Assembly (NCBI GenBank): GCA_013178185.1
Contig: JABLXC010000017.1
Span: forward strand, 1-64,000
Origin: Anaerolineae bacterium
GTDB lineage: Bacteria; Chloroflexota; Anaerolineae; Anaerolineales; Anaerolineaceae
DNA: 64,000 nt
Direction of reading: 5' to 3'
This document shows, one piece after another, positions 1-8,858 of the stretch; position 1 is the stretch's first letter, and every line of letters begins with the position of its first letter. The translations under genes were made by a program, and so were the position numbers. The notes beneath the pieces were generated by a model that worked only from the letters and a program-made list of their open reading frames with translations, did no database searches and was not told where the DNA came from.

Positions 1-11
1 GGACCAGGCAC

Positions 12-509
12 ATGGATAGGGAGAATGAGCGGGCGGTAGCCTATTTGCGGGAGGCGGTGGGGATTTTGCAGACGAGCCTGGAACTCGGACGCGGGAAGCA
101 GCCCGAATTTTACCGGGTGGTCGCGGCGCAACTGCGGTTGCTGCTATGCGACACCACCCGCCGGCACAACCGAATGGAAGATATTGCCCTGGCGCCGCGC
201 GCAGCGCCAGGCTGGGGATTGCATCCCCTGGTTGAGAATCGGTTTGACGCCAGCCGCGAGCGTCTGCCGCTGGCTGACTGGCTGGCGCAACCGCTGCCGT
301 TGGGAAGGGACCAGGCCAGACTGACAATCCGGCGATTGATCCGGCAGGTGTGCGACCAGGATGGGGGCGCGCATGTGGATTTGAAGGAATGGGATGCCGG
401 AGACCTGGATGCGCGCCGGGAATGGATCTTAGGGATCGGAGAATATGTATTGGGGGAATTGGAGGCGCTGCTGGCAGAGATGGGTTATCAAAAGGATGAA
501 CTGCGGTAG
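12..509 (+). CDS. Hypothetical protein, soluble, helical
   Basis: A 165-residue ORF of unknown function. It has no signal peptide or membrane segment and is rich in Arg, Leu and Glu with long predicted helices. A central stretch (roughly residues 25-50) has a run of Leu and Arg, and the C-terminus is acidic (ELEALLAEMGY). No catalytic motif was recognised. The ATG lies 11 bases from the window edge with only a weak GGACCAGG-like ribosome site, and the frame stays open to the edge, so the true start may lie outside. It converges with the coiled-coil gene that ends 12 bases downstream. Coding is supported by length and codon-like composition only. Confidence 0.55.
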   Translation: MDRENERAVAYLREAVGILQTSLELGRGKQPEFYRVVAAQLRLLLCDTTRRHNRMEDIALAPRAAPGWGLHPLVENRFDASRERLPLADWLAQPLPLGRDQARLTIRRLIRQVCDQDGGAHVDLKEWDAGDLDARREWILGIGEYVLGELEALLAEMGYQKDELR

Positions 510-521
510 AAATCTCCCTTT

Positions 522-1220
522 TTATTTTTGAGAAAGGTTTTGATCAAGGAGCTGGAGCGCTTCGATCAGAATATTGAGATCAGCAACGGCGGTTTTAGGG
601 TCGCGAGCTGCTTCGGCGCTGATCAGGTCGAGGCGTGCTTTGAGCGTGGATGCCAGATTGGGATCGAATGCTTTGATATTCGGAAGAACCTGCTCCAATT
701 GCTGGATGGCGGCAGTGATAGACTTTTGGGCGGTTGCAGAGCCGTTGCGGGCGCTGAGAGCAAGCCGGGCGCTTTGGGCGTGATCCAATACAGAGAGTAC
801 CTGTATACGGCTTTGCTGGATAGAGAGGCGTTCCTGGGCTTGCTGGAGGTCCTGGCGGGTTGTTTGAAGGGACTCTTCGGCGTTGGCGAGCTGTCCCTGG
901 AGTGTTTCTGCTTTGAGGAGGGCGTCTTCTAAAGACAGGCTGGCAGGGCGGTAGAGTAGGAGGTAGGCGAGCAGAAAGCCCAACGCAAAAAAGCTTACAA
1001 TTAAGGCGAGGGTGCGTGTGACGGATCGCGCAGCGCGGCCAAAGCGTGTTTCGGGATTGAACAAGAACTGTAGGCCGCGCTTGAGAAAACTGGGGCGCGA
1101 TGGCTCGGTTTGCGATCCAGATGAGTCTTCTTCTGGCTGGGCGGCAGTTAATGGGCTTTCCTGACCCGGTGTTTCCAGTATTTCTTCTTGGTTTTTGGCG
1201 TCCTCGACCTGTTCTGACAT
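522..1220 (-). CDS. Single-pass coiled-coil membrane protein (third of three)
   Basis: 232 residues, function unknown. The first 45 residues are acidic, Pro/Ser/Glu-rich and probably disordered. One membrane helix lies at about residues 68-90, followed by a Gln/Glu/Leu-rich coiled coil (about 98-140) and a helical C-terminal domain. It is the last gene of a minus-strand cluster running rhomboid, SDH protease, HHH/coiled-coil protein, coiled-coil protein, then this one, 47 bases after its neighbour. The architecture (disordered tail, one membrane helix, coiled coil) repeats in the two genes before it, so the three probably form an envelope scaffold or adaptor set. That role is inferred; no domain name is recognised. 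Confidence 0.7.
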   Translation of the reverse strand: MSEQVEDAKNQEEILETPGQESPLTAAQPEEDSSGSQTEPSRPSFLKRGLQFLFNPETRFGRAARSVTRTLALIVSFFALGFLLAYLLLYRPASLSLEDALLKAETLQGQLANAEESLQTTRQDLQQAQERLSIQQSRIQVLSVLDHAQSARLALSARNGSATAQKSITAAIQQLEQVLPNIKAFDPNLASTLKARLDLISAEAARDPKTAVADLNILIEALQLLDQNLSQK

Positions 1221-1267
1221 TTTTAATCCTTTGTTTTGATCGCTTGCGGATATCTCCGGTTTCCCAA

Positions 1268-2140
1268 TTAATTCCGAATAGGGGTTGGCGTTTTTTCCAC
1301 CAGGCCGGTGGGGGAGGGCGTAGCGCCAGCAGGAGGCTGGATTGTAGCGGTGGTTTCTGGGAGGGGAGGCGACGCGGTGGGGAGACCAGCGGCTAGCAAT
1401 TTCCAGGCCAGGTCTAAATCGCTGGAGGCTTGCACCGGCGAAGCTGGCAGAGCTGCCAGGCTGCTGCCGAGCCGCTCAATCCAGAGGAGGACAGTTTCTT
1501 GCTGGTAGGCTGGAACTTCTGCTTGCAGGGATTGGAGTTCGCGACGTGCGGCTTGTATGTCTTCGGTTGCCAGGCCATAGTTGCTTTGCAGGAGGAAAAG
1601 CCGGGCGCGGTTGAGCAATTCCATTGCCCGCAGAATTTTTATCTCGCTGCGGAGCGAACGAAAAGGCGAATCCGGAGCGGTTTGGGTCATCTGGATGGCA
1701 ACGACCTGCGTCGCTTCATAGGAAAGCCAATCGGTCATTTTGGCTATTTCGGCGTCCAATTCGTCCAGCTTTTTGAGCGATTGGTTTTGTGTCTCAACCG
1801 CCTCTTGAAGGGATTGGAGATTGGTTTTAAGGGAGGAGAAATTTTCGCGGTCAAGGGTTTGTTGTTGTTCCAGCGCGGCGATGCGCTCCTGAAGGCTGGC
1901 GGCGGTTTCTTCGAATCGGTTGCTGCTCGATGCCTGGCCTGTTTCGAGGATGCTGAGCCGCTCGGATATTTGTGATTGAGAATCATGGAATTGAGTGTAC
2001 AAAAAGACGCCGCCAAAATAGAGAATGCCGCCCGTCAAGGCGCCTAACAGGAGCACCAGTAAAAGCCGGAGCAAACCTCGGAGGAAGTTCTTTGCTAAGC
2101 GGCTAAAGCGGGAAGGAGGCGTAACATTTGGAGCGGTCAT
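1268..2140 (-). CDS. Single-pass coiled-coil membrane protein (second of three)
   Basis: 290 residues, function unknown. A short basic N-terminus leads into one membrane helix (about residues 22-48). A long coiled coil follows (about 55-130, rich in Gln, Glu, Leu and Ser), then an all-helical region (about 130-250) and a Pro/Thr/Ala-rich tail (about 255-290). The topology is probably N-terminus inside and coiled coil outside, but this cannot be proven here. It starts 11 bases after the stop of the HHH protein gene, so the two are almost certainly co-transcribed. It resembles its two flanking genes in layout rather than in readable sequence, which suggests an old duplication or a convergent assembly module. 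Confidence 0.7.
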   Translation of the reverse strand: MTAPNVTPPSRFSRLAKNFLRGLLRLLLVLLLGALTGGILYFGGVFLYTQFHDSQSQISERLSILETGQASSSNRFEETAASLQERIAALEQQQTLDRENFSSLKTNLQSLQEAVETQNQSLKKLDELDAEIAKMTDWLSYEATQVVAIQMTQTAPDSPFRSLRSEIKILRAMELLNRARLFLLQSNYGLATEDIQAARRELQSLQAEVPAYQQETVLLWIERLGSSLAALPASPVQASSDLDLAWKLLAAGLPTASPPLPETTATIQPPAGATPSPTGLVEKTPTPIRN

Positions 2141-2151
2141 CGGCTGTCTCC

Positions 2152-3075
2152 TTAAGGTTGGACCGGCAAGGTCTCGTTGAGGAGGGAACGCAGCCTTTCG
2201 AGAAAACGATCGAATACGCTGACGCGCTGGTCGAGTTGGGAAAGCTGGCTGCGGGTTTCTTCCAACTGACGGTTCAGACTGTCCATCTGACCGGAGAGCT
2301 GCTCTGCCTGGGTGCGAAGGGCGGCGCTTTCTTGCTCGAGGGCATCCATTCTGCCTGTGAGCGCTTCAAGGCCGTCAAGGCGGGCGCGCAGGGAGGAGAC
2401 CTCTTGCCGGAGGTTTTCGGTGTCTTTGCTGAGAATGCTGAGACGTTGTTCCAGATCGGCAACCCGGTTGACGCGGGCGTAACGCACCCCGCCGTTAATC
2501 ACGGATAGAATGCCCAGATTGAATAAAAGGGAAAGGAACAGGATAAGCAAAGCAACCACAGAACCCCATAGGAGGATCTGGCTGCGATCTACTGGCGCGG
2601 CGCCAAAGGACGGGAAAACCTCCTTCACCTGGGACGGCTGTTCGAAGGGGAAAGAAACCGGCGGCGGTGTGGCTGCCTCTGGCTGGCTACTCTCTGGGGG
2701 CAGACGCTGCGCCTCACCGGTAGCTGGTTCGGGAAGCGGCTGCTCTGCTGGAAGCGGAGGGTTTTCAATTGTGAGATTGGAGAAGGCCGGTTCCGGTTCG
2801 GGCAAGGGCGTTGCTGCTTCAGGGGGTGGGGAACTCTTTTGATCTTGTGAAGGCGGTAGGTTCTCAACCGGCTGGGACGAAACGACCAGGAAAGGTTGAA
2901 GGCGCTGTACGGTGGCTTTGCCGATGCCGTTAACGCGCCGCAGGTCTTGCAAAGTTTGATAAGGTCTGCCGGCGATGATTTTCTCTGCCAGTGGGCGGTT
3001 GATAAAAGGGAGATTGCAAAGCTCTTCGAGTTCTGCCTGATTTACATCTATCATCCCTGGAGAAGCGTTGGTCAT
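2152..3075 (-). CDS. Helix-hairpin-helix / membrane / coiled-coil protein
   Basis: 307 residues. Residues about 8-62 form a ComEA/T2SK-type helix-hairpin-helix: DVNQAELEEL, then a VNGIGKATVQRL hairpin. A Pro/Glu-rich linker (about 65-160) leads to one membrane helix (about 168-192) and a coiled coil (about 205-290). Known HHH modules bind DNA backbones (ComEA) or mediate protein contacts in secretion pseudopilins. Here the HHH precedes the membrane helix and may be cytosolic, unlike ComEA, where it is extracytoplasmic. The gene starts 27 bases after the SDH protease gene in the same operon. DNA binding is only a possibility. Confidence 0.75.
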   Translation of the reverse strand: MTNASPGMIDVNQAELEELCNLPFINRPLAEKIIAGRPYQTLQDLRRVNGIGKATVQRLQPFLVVSSQPVENLPPSQDQKSSPPPEAATPLPEPEPAFSNLTIENPPLPAEQPLPEPATGEAQRLPPESSQPEAATPPPVSFPFEQPSQVKEVFPSFGAAPVDRSQILLWGSVVALLILFLSLLFNLGILSVINGGVRYARVNRVADLEQRLSILSKDTENLRQEVSSLRARLDGLEALTGRMDALEQESAALRTQAEQLSGQMDSLNRQLEETRSQLSQLDQRVSVFDRFLERLRSLLNETLPVQP

Positions 3076-3102
3076 GGGGCTCTTCCTTTCGCGGCTGGCG
3101 AG

Positions 3103-3951
3103 TTACGAACCGCCTTCGTTCCGTTCTGGCAAGCGCGGCCGGGCCGGGTATGGCATAGGGATATATTCTACCGAGGGACGGCGAGTATTGGCTTGCGGGT
3201 AAAGGTTCATCAGCTGATAAATTTCTTGGGGCATTTCGGTGCTGACTTTGAGGCCTAGATTCCTGGCTTCTTCAACGCTGATGGGATAATCGTGGGTCCA
3301 TTTTCCGGATGCGAGGTCTTCAGCCAGACGATCCGTTTGCTCTGGCGTGTAATCACAGCAGGTTATCCGCTTGATCGTATCTTTTACCTGTTGGATGGCT
3401 TTGCGTGAGATGTCGGCCAGGATCATCGTCTCATCTTCGATTTTGTCGGGGTTCTTCTGTTCCAATACCTTGAGGATAGAAGCTGCCGGGAAATTGCCAA
3501 TCTGCGGGTCAACCGGGCCAAGAACGGCGTTGTCGTCCATGACAATTTCATTGGCCGCCAGAGCCAGCATCGTTCCCCCGGACATGGCGTAGTGAGGGAC
3601 GAATACCGTCACTTTTGCGGGGTGTTTGGCAAGGGCGTTGGCGATTTGTTCAGAAGCTAGCACCAATCCACCAGGGGTATGCAGGATCAGGTCAATAGGG
3701 AGTTCTGGGGCAGTAAGTTTGATGGCGCGCAACACCTGTTCGGAATCCTGGATGTCAATGTAGCGGGCAAGCGGGAATCCAAGAAAGGACATGCTCTCCT
3801 GGCGATGGATGAGCGCAATGACGCGGCTGCCGCGCTTTTCTTCGAGCTGGCGGATCAATCGCAGACGGGCGGCATCCAGCATTCGCTGCCGTACCAGGGG
3901 GGCAAGTGAAGCCACTAAGAGAAAAATCCATAACAAGTTGAGGAACTCCAT
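3103..3951 (-). CDS. SDH-family (ClpP-class) membrane serine protease
   Basis: 282 residues. One N-terminal membrane helix (about residues 3-21) precedes a ClpP/SppA-like crotonase-fold domain. Family marks include HTPGG at about 91-95, the nucleophile motif MSGG with Ser124, and DPQIG at about 148-152. It matches the SDH_sah (serine dehydrogenase proteinase) family, which resembles signal-peptide peptidases and is usually membrane-anchored. The start used is the ATG at 3951, preceded on the minus strand by a good GGAGG; longer in-frame starts would overlap the rhomboid gene and lack a ribosome site. It sits 14 bases after a rhomboid protease gene and before three coiled-coil membrane proteins. 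Substrate unknown. Confidence 0.88.
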   Translation of the reverse strand: MEFLNLLWIFLLVASLAPLVRQRMLDAARLRLIRQLEEKRGSRVIALIHRQESMSFLGFPLARYIDIQDSEQVLRAIKLTAPELPIDLILHTPGGLVLASEQIANALAKHPAKVTVFVPHYAMSGGTMLALAANEIVMDDNAVLGPVDPQIGNFPAASILKVLEQKNPDKIEDETMILADISRKAIQQVKDTIKRITCCDYTPEQTDRLAEDLASGKWTHDYPISVEEARNLGLKVSTEMPQEIYQLMNLYPQANTRRPSVEYIPMPYPARPRLPERNEGGS

Positions 3952-3965
3952 AAAACCTCCGTGAT

Positions 3966-4664
3966 TTACCAGGGAAAGAATTCGTCCGGATAAGCGGTGC
4001 GGCGTGGGCGGCGGAAGAGGGCAGGCAGCGCAATGATCAGGCCGAAGAGAAACCCCCCCACGTGCGCCCACCAGGCGACGCCACCCATTTGCGCGCCGCT
4101 GGCGGTTGACAGTGAGAGCACACCCGAAAAGAGCTGCGAGACAAACCAGAAACCAAGATAGACGAACGCCGAGATTTCGACGAACCAGGGCAAGAAGAAC
4201 AGCGGGATAAAGGTGATGACACGGGCGCGGGGGAAGAACAGAAAGTAAGCCCCTAAGACGGCGGCAATAGCGCCGCTGGCGCCGATGGACGGGATATTGC
4301 TGCCGGGGCTAAAAAAGGTTTGCAGACCCCCGGCGACGAACCCGCCGAGCAGGTAAAAGAGCAAATAACCGCCTGAACCCATGCGGTCTTCTACATTATC
4401 GCCGAAGATAAACAAAGTCCACATGTTGCTGAGGAAATGCAGCCAACCGCCGTGGAGGAACATATGCGTAAGAAAGGGATAGAACGAGAAAGGATTGCCA
4501 AGGTTGAGGCGAGCAGGGACAAGGCCAAAGCTATATACAAACCGCTCTAAACTGGCGGGGGAGAGCGAAAGTTCAAAGAAGAAAACTAGCGCGTTAACGG
4601 CAATGAGCAAGAGGGTGATGATTGGGAACGAGCGCGAGCGAATGGTATCGCGAATTGGAAACAT
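3966..4664 (-). CDS. Rhomboid family intramembrane serine protease
   Basis: 232 residues with about six membrane helices. The catalytic dyad is visible as Ser130 in IGASG and His201 in WWAHVGGF. The supporting HGGWLHFLSNM motif (His71, His76, Asn80) matches the oxyanion and loop region of bacterial GlpG-like enzymes. Rhomboids cut single-pass membrane proteins inside or near the bilayer. Three single-pass proteins are encoded downstream in the same operon and are natural candidate substrates or partners, though this is inference. It is the first gene of the five-gene cluster, and the region upstream (4665-4887) is shared with the divergent murJ promoter. Confidence 0.93.
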   Translation of the reverse strand: MFPIRDTIRSRSFPIITLLLIAVNALVFFFELSLSPASLERFVYSFGLVPARLNLGNPFSFYPFLTHMFLHGGWLHFLSNMWTLFIFGDNVEDRMGSGGYLLFYLLGGFVAGGLQTFFSPGSNIPSIGASGAIAAVLGAYFLFFPRARVITFIPLFFLPWFVEISAFVYLGFWFVSQLFSGVLSLSTASGAQMGGVAWWAHVGGFLFGLIIALPALFRRPRRTAYPDEFFPW

Positions 4665-4871
4665 AGGCCACCTCTGCTTTTAGTATATCCGCGGTGCTGA
4701 AATTGTGCAAATTGGCCTTAAGTTATCATCATAAAGTCATGCCTCTACCAGAGCATCTCCCATCTCAAGCAGCGATTGAACGCATGCACTGGAAAGATAT
4801 ATTGAACCTCGTTTATACGGAACCAGAATGGTAATTTCTTTCTTACCCTCAAACCCTGTGATATTTACCAA

Positions 4872-4887
4872 TGATATAATTTTAGCG
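4872..4887 (+). promoter_or_regulatory. Extended -10 promoter of murJ
   Basis: TGATATAAT at 4872-4880 is a perfect extended -10 element. The predicted transcription start (about 4887) falls at the GTG codon, so the message would be leaderless. No convincing -35 hexamer is visible, which is common with extended -10 promoters. Confidence 0.6.
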
Positions 4888-6486
4888 GTGTCCACACAAG
4901 GTTCCACATCCTCAACAGCAAGCAGACAAATTGCCCGCTCTGCCGGGGTAGTAATGGTTGCGCTGGTGATCAGCCAGGTTGTCGGCCTGGTCGCGAAGAG
5001 CGTGATTGGCGCAACTTTTGGTACTGGTTTAGAGAGTGAGGCCTTTTTTGCCGCCAACCGGTTTGCAGAGATCTTGTTTAACCTGGTGGCGGGCGGCGCG
5101 CTGGCTTCGGCGTTCATTCCAACTTTCACAGGGTTAATCGCTCAAGAAAATCGAAAAGAAGCCTGGCAATTAGTCGCAGCAATTGCGAACCTGGTCACAC
5201 TGGTGTTGACGGCCATCAGTATTCTTTCCGCTATTTTTGCGCCGCAAATTGTAAAGACGATCCTGGCGCCGGGCTTCTCTGCCACCAGCCCGGAAAAAGA
5301 GGCCTTAACGGTAGCGTTGCTGCGCCTGCAATTGCCTTCGTCGACTATTTTTGGGCTGAGCGGGCTAGTGATGGGGATTTTGAATGTACACCAGCATTTT
5401 CTGTTGCCCGCATTGGCGCCAGCGATGTACCAGCTTGGTTTAATTCTGGGCGCCCTGGCGCTCTCGCCCTATGTTGGAATCTACGGGCTTGGTTGGGGTG
5501 TGGTGTTGGGCGCGGGGTTACACTTGCTGGTGCAGGCGCCTGCTTTTTTTCGATTACCGGGGCGGAGTTACCAATTCACGCTGGGTTTAAAGAACCCAGA
5601 CGTGCGCGAAGTGGCGAGGTTAATGGCGCCGCGCTTGCTAGGCGTGGCGGTGGTGCAGCTCAATTTCCTGCTGAATACGGTGCTGGCTTCGTTCCTGCCT
5701 GAGGGCAGTCTGACCGGTATTAACCTTGCCTTTCCCTTGATGATGATGCCGCAGGCCGCGATTGCGCAATCCGTTGCGATTGCCGCATTGCCCACTTTTT
5801 CGGCACAGGTCGCAAGAGGCAAGTTGGGAGAAATGCGCGCTTCCCTGGCGGCGACGCTGCGCGGGGTCTTGCTGCTGGCTATTCCGGCTTCGGCGGGATT
5901 GATCCTTCTCCGTTACCCGCTGGTGAGTTTTATCTATGAAAGACGAGCCTTCACAGCGGAATCTACCCTGTTGGTGGCCTGGCCGTTATTGTGGTATGCC
6001 GCCGGGCTGATAGGTCACTGCGTGGTTGAAATCGTCAGCCGCGCCTTTTATGCGCTGCACGATACTCGCACGCCCGTCACCGTGGGGGTTGTGGCGATGA
6101 GTTTGAACCTGGGGCTGAGCTTGTTCTTTACGTGGCTGTTTGCGCGAGTCGGGTGGGCGCCGCATGGCGGCCTGGCGCTGGCGAATTCGCTAGCGACCTT
6201 TTTGGAATGTATTGCTCTGCTGGTCTTAATGCGCCGGCGGCTGGATGGGCTGGAAGGGAAAAGCATCTGGCAGGTGCTGTGGAAAGCCGGGCTGGCAACG
6301 CTGGGGATGGGTATCGTTGTCGCCGTCTGGCTTGGGCTGACGAACGGCAATGGCAGCAGCGGGCTAATCACCCTGGTTGGAGCAGGATGTGGAGCGTTGG
6401 TTTACGGTGGATTGATTCTCTTGCTGGGGGTAAGCGAAGCGCGGCTGGTTTGGAAAGCGGTTTGGAGACGCGTCCTGACGAGATAG
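4888..6486 (+). CDS. murJ: MurJ lipid II flippase
   Basis: 532 residues and about 14 membrane helices, the size and layout of MurJ/MviN in the MOP superfamily. It exports lipid-linked peptidoglycan precursor across the inner membrane. The N-terminal RSAGVVMVALVISQVVGLV and FFAANRFAEILFNLVAGGALASAF stretches are typical of the family. An ATG at 4828 would add 20 residues but has no ribosome site and lies upstream of the TATAAT box. I therefore choose the GTG at 4888, giving a leaderless transcript. It stands alone, divergent from the protease cluster. Assignment is firm at family level; the start is inferred. Confidence 0.9.
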   Translation: MSTQGSTSSTASRQIARSAGVVMVALVISQVVGLVAKSVIGATFGTGLESEAFFAANRFAEILFNLVAGGALASAFIPTFTGLIAQENRKEAWQLVAAIANLVTLVLTAISILSAIFAPQIVKTILAPGFSATSPEKEALTVALLRLQLPSSTIFGLSGLVMGILNVHQHFLLPALAPAMYQLGLILGALALSPYVGIYGLGWGVVLGAGLHLLVQAPAFFRLPGRSYQFTLGLKNPDVREVARLMAPRLLGVAVVQLNFLLNTVLASFLPEGSLTGINLAFPLMMMPQAAIAQSVAIAALPTFSAQVARGKLGEMRASLAATLRGVLLLAIPASAGLILLRYPLVSFIYERRAFTAESTLLVAWPLLWYAAGLIGHCVVEIVSRAFYALHDTRTPVTVGVVAMSLNLGLSLFFTWLFARVGWAPHGGLALANSLATFLECIALLVLMRRRLDGLEGKSIWQVLWKAGLATLGMGIVVAVWLGLTNGNGSSGLITLVGAGCGALVYGGLILLLGVSEARLVWKAVWRRVLTR

Positions 6487-6604
6487 GAAAGCCAAAATAT
6501 TCTTTGAAGGAGTTTTCTTTTTTCGCCGCGATTGCAACTTTCTGTACCTTTGTGCGTAAATAATTACAGTAACTGTGGCTGATTAAGCGCAAAGGAGTAT
6601 ATGA

Positions 6605-7030
6605 ATGGCAACAACGGAAATTAAAACCAATCAGAACCCGGGCTGCCTGGTGCAGATTCTGTGGTTTGCATTTGTGGGTTGGTGGCTTGGACAGGCCTGG
6701 ATGGTTGCGGCGTGGATTTGTATGGTGACCATTTTCGGCATCCCCCTGGGCGTATGGATGCTAAATCGAATTCCAAAAGTGATGGCGTTGCGAGAGCCAG
6801 CCTCTGTGGTACGAATTACCACGCGTCCGGATGGTTCGATCCAGAAAGAGGCGGTTGATGTCCGCCAGGTGAATATTGTGCTACGCGCCCTTTATTTTCT
6901 GTTGATCGGTTGGTGGTTCACTGCCTTATGGTTAGAGCTGGCATATGCAATCAGCATGACGGTGATCGGGTTGCCGATTGGTTTTTGGATGTTTGATCTG
7001 GCGCCTGCGCTTTTAACGCTAAAGAGATAA
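6605..7030 (+). CDS. YccF domain membrane protein
   Basis: 141 residues holding two related membrane modules (about residues 13-60 and 88-140). Each has a GWW motif followed by an IFGIP/VIGLP-type turn, the hallmark of the YccF (DUF307) family. These are small inner-membrane proteins of unknown function, found mostly as single genes. The ATG at 6605 follows AAAGGAG with good spacing. The gene is monocistronic and followed by a clear hairpin terminator. A transport or envelope role is plausible but not shown. Confidence 0.85.
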   Translation: MATTEIKTNQNPGCLVQILWFAFVGWWLGQAWMVAAWICMVTIFGIPLGVWMLNRIPKVMALREPASVVRITTRPDGSIQKEAVDVRQVNIVLRALYFLLIGWWFTALWLELAYAISMTVIGLPIGFWMFDLAPALLTLKR

Positions 7031-7057
7031 GCGATGCTTACTTTGGAGATTTACGAG

Positions 7058-7088
7058 AAAGAGGAAGGACGCCAACCCTTCCTCTTTT
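7058..7088 (+). terminator. Terminator after yccF-like gene
   Basis: A perfect 10-bp inverted repeat, AAAGAGGAAG at 7058-7067 and CTTCCTCTTT at 7078-7087, is followed by a short T run. It lies 28 bases after the YccF stop codon and fits a Rho-independent terminator. Confidence 0.7.
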
Positions 7089-7180
7089 CTAACCAGATTT
7101 CCCCTCGTCTCTGGTTTTGGGAAACAGCGAACCTTTGCCGTCCACTGCGATAGACGAATTACAGAGACTGAAACGCCTGG

Positions 7181-7684
7181 TTAACGAATGACCTCGAATT
7201 TTGAACCCAACGCCCCGCAGACCGGGCATTTTTCCGGCGCATTGCGTTTGTGAACATAACCGCAGACAGGGCAAACGTAGTAATCAAAATCCTCGAACTT
7301 GACGCCGTTTTGGAGCATCTCTAGCGCCTCACGGTACAGGCTTTCGTGGATTTTTTCGACTTCCATCGCATCTGAAAAACTGCTGAGGGCGCGTTTGTTT
7401 CCTTCTGCCTCGGCGTCTTTAATGAAATCCGGATACATGGTAACAACTTCGTAATTTTCTCCCGCGATAGCGGCTTCAAGGTTTTCGGCGGTGGACTTGA
7501 CACCGCCCAGAACGCGCAAGTGCGACATGGCGTGGATGGTCTCGGCATGCGCAGCGGCCCGGAAGAGGCGCGCAATCTGTGAAAAACCATCGGCTTCTGC
7601 CTTTTTTGCAAACGCCAGGTATTTTCGATTGGCTTGCGATTCGCCTGCAAATGCTGCCAATAAATCTTCGGTTGTCTTAGACAT
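7181..7684 (-). CDS. rbr: Rubrerythrin
   Basis: 167 residues. An N-terminal four-helix ferritin-like di-iron domain (AGESQANRKY, AAHAETIHA and EVEKIHE supply the Glu/His ligands) is followed by a C-terminal rubredoxin-like domain with two CPVCG knuckles 12 residues apart. Rubrerythrins reduce hydrogen peroxide in anaerobes and microaerophiles, using electrons from rubredoxin. A longer in-frame start at 7744 is rejected because MSKTTEDLL at 7684 follows AGTGAGGGA. The promoter on the minus strand has TTGACA. This suggests an organism that meets oxygen but is not a strict aerobe. Confidence 0.96.
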   Translation of the reverse strand: MSKTTEDLLAAFAGESQANRKYLAFAKKAEADGFSQIARLFRAAAHAETIHAMSHLRVLGGVKSTAENLEAAIAGENYEVVTMYPDFIKDAEAEGNKRALSSFSDAMEVEKIHESLYREALEMLQNGVKFEDFDYYVCPVCGYVHKRNAPEKCPVCGALGSKFEVIR

Positions 7685-7715
7685 TGTTCCCTCACTTGAA
7701 AAGAAGTTTTCTCTT

Positions 7716-7744
7716 AGCGTAATAAGAAAAGGGCGGCGTGTCAA
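7716..7744 (-). promoter_or_regulatory. Promoter of rubrerythrin gene
   Basis: On the minus strand a perfect TTGACA (7739-7744) is followed, after exactly 17 bases, by TACGCT (7716-7721), a weak -10. The predicted start gives a leader of roughly 24 bases that includes the ribosome site. Confidence 0.5.
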
Positions 7745-7866
7745 TCCATAGATTGTGAATTTTTGTACTGATTTTATTCTGACAAATTTCCCACCGCTGG
7801 TTGGCAGGCAGGTGACGGAGAGTCGTTCTTATCTTTGTAAAGCGGCGCAGTTATGGAAGCTGTCTA

Positions 7867-7875
7867 TGCTATAAT
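7867..7875 (+). promoter_or_regulatory. Extended -10 promoter of epimerase operon
   Basis: TGCTATAAT at 7867-7875 is an extended -10 element, about 35 bases upstream of the epimerase ATG. No strong -35 is seen. Confidence 0.55.
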
Positions 7876-7909
7876 CTGGAGAGTAATTTCAACTTTATTT
7901 ACCCGGTAG

Positions 7910-8851
7910 ATGACGATGCAATTTCTTGTGACTGGAGCAGCCGGATTCTTAGGATCAGCGCTGGCGAATCGACTTGCGCGTGAAGGCCATAATGTGCGCG
8001 GATTGGATGATCTATCAACAGGAGATCCATCTGTGCTTTCCCCCTCGGTGAATTTCACGCGCGGGGATATCAATGATCGTCCGAAGCTTTGGACATTGCT
8101 TCAGGGGGTGGATTGTGTTTACCACCTGGCGGCGCGGGTGCTGGTGCCAGAATCCGTGCTTTATCCACGAGAATATGATAAGGTCAACGTTGGTGGAACG
8201 GTGGCGTTGATGGAGGCAATGCACGATGTTGGAGTGCGTCGGGTGGTGTTCATCTCTTCTGGCGCAATTTATGGTGAGCAAAGCGAACAGCCCTTAAGGG
8301 AAAAGGCGACGCCGCAGCCCCGCTCTCCTTATGCAGTATCGAAATTGGCGGCTGAATATTACGTGCGGACGATCGGCCGTTTGTGGGGCATCGAGACGGT
8401 CTGTTTGCGCGTCTTCAATGCCTACGGGCCAGGGCAGCCTTTGCCGCCTGTGCATCCTCCGGTCATCCCTAATTTTTTACGGCAGGCAGCCCTGGAAGGC
8501 ACCCTGGTGGTGCATGGGGATGGCTATCAAACCCGGGACTATGTTTACCTGGATGATGTCGTCAACGCTATGTGCGGGGCGGCTACTGCGCCCGGCGTGA
8601 ACGACCTGGTGATCAACGTTGGAAGCGGCGTGGAGACTTCGGTGCGAGAGTTGATCCGCCTGGTGCGCGAAGTGACGGGTGGAAACCCGGAAGTGGTCTA
8701 TAACCCTCGGAACGATGGCGGCCCGGCGCGGATGTGCGCCGATTTGACACTTGCTAAAGAGAAACTTGGATATAGCCCGGCGGTATCCTTAGAGGTGGGG
8801 TTGCGGAATACCTTTGAGATGGATGCAAAGCTGCGAAAATTGAAGGGGTGA
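7910..8851 (+). CDS. NAD-dependent sugar-nucleotide epimerase/dehydratase
   Basis: 313 residues of the extended short-chain dehydrogenase family. The Rossmann motif GAAGFLGS is at about residues 8-15. The catalytic pair is Tyr and Lys in SPYAVSK, with the Ser in the preceding FISSGA strand. The C-terminal half carries the sugar-binding motif region ([13 protein letters not shown]) typical of UDP-glucose 4-epimerase-like enzymes. The exact substrate cannot be told. A start at 7916 is also possible. It is followed after 7 bases by a HAD phosphatase, so the two probably form an operon linked to surface glycan or sugar-phosphate metabolism. Confidence 0.9.
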   Translation: MTMQFLVTGAAGFLGSALANRLAREGHNVRGLDDLSTGDPSVLSPSVNFTRGDINDRPKLWTLLQGVDCVYHLAARVLVPESVLYPREYDKVNVGGTVALMEAMHDVGVRRVVFISSGAIYGEQSEQPLREKATPQPRSPYAVSKLAAEYYVRTIGRLWGIETVCLRVFNAYGPGQPLPPVHPPVIPNFLRQAALEGTLVVHGDGYQTRDYVYLDDVVNAMCGAATAPGVNDLVINVGSGVETSVRELIRLVREVTGGNPEVVYNPRNDGGPARMCADLTLAKEKLGYSPAVSLEVGLRNTFEMDAKLRKLKG

Positions 8852-8858
8852 TGAGAAG

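Noticed and set aside
7034-7153. Small ORF starting MLTLEIYEKEEGRQPF, resembling the start of a HigB-type toxin
   Set aside because: It overlaps the YccF terminator hairpin, ends after about 39 codons and the rest has no toxin motif or antitoxin partner. Chance or remnant.
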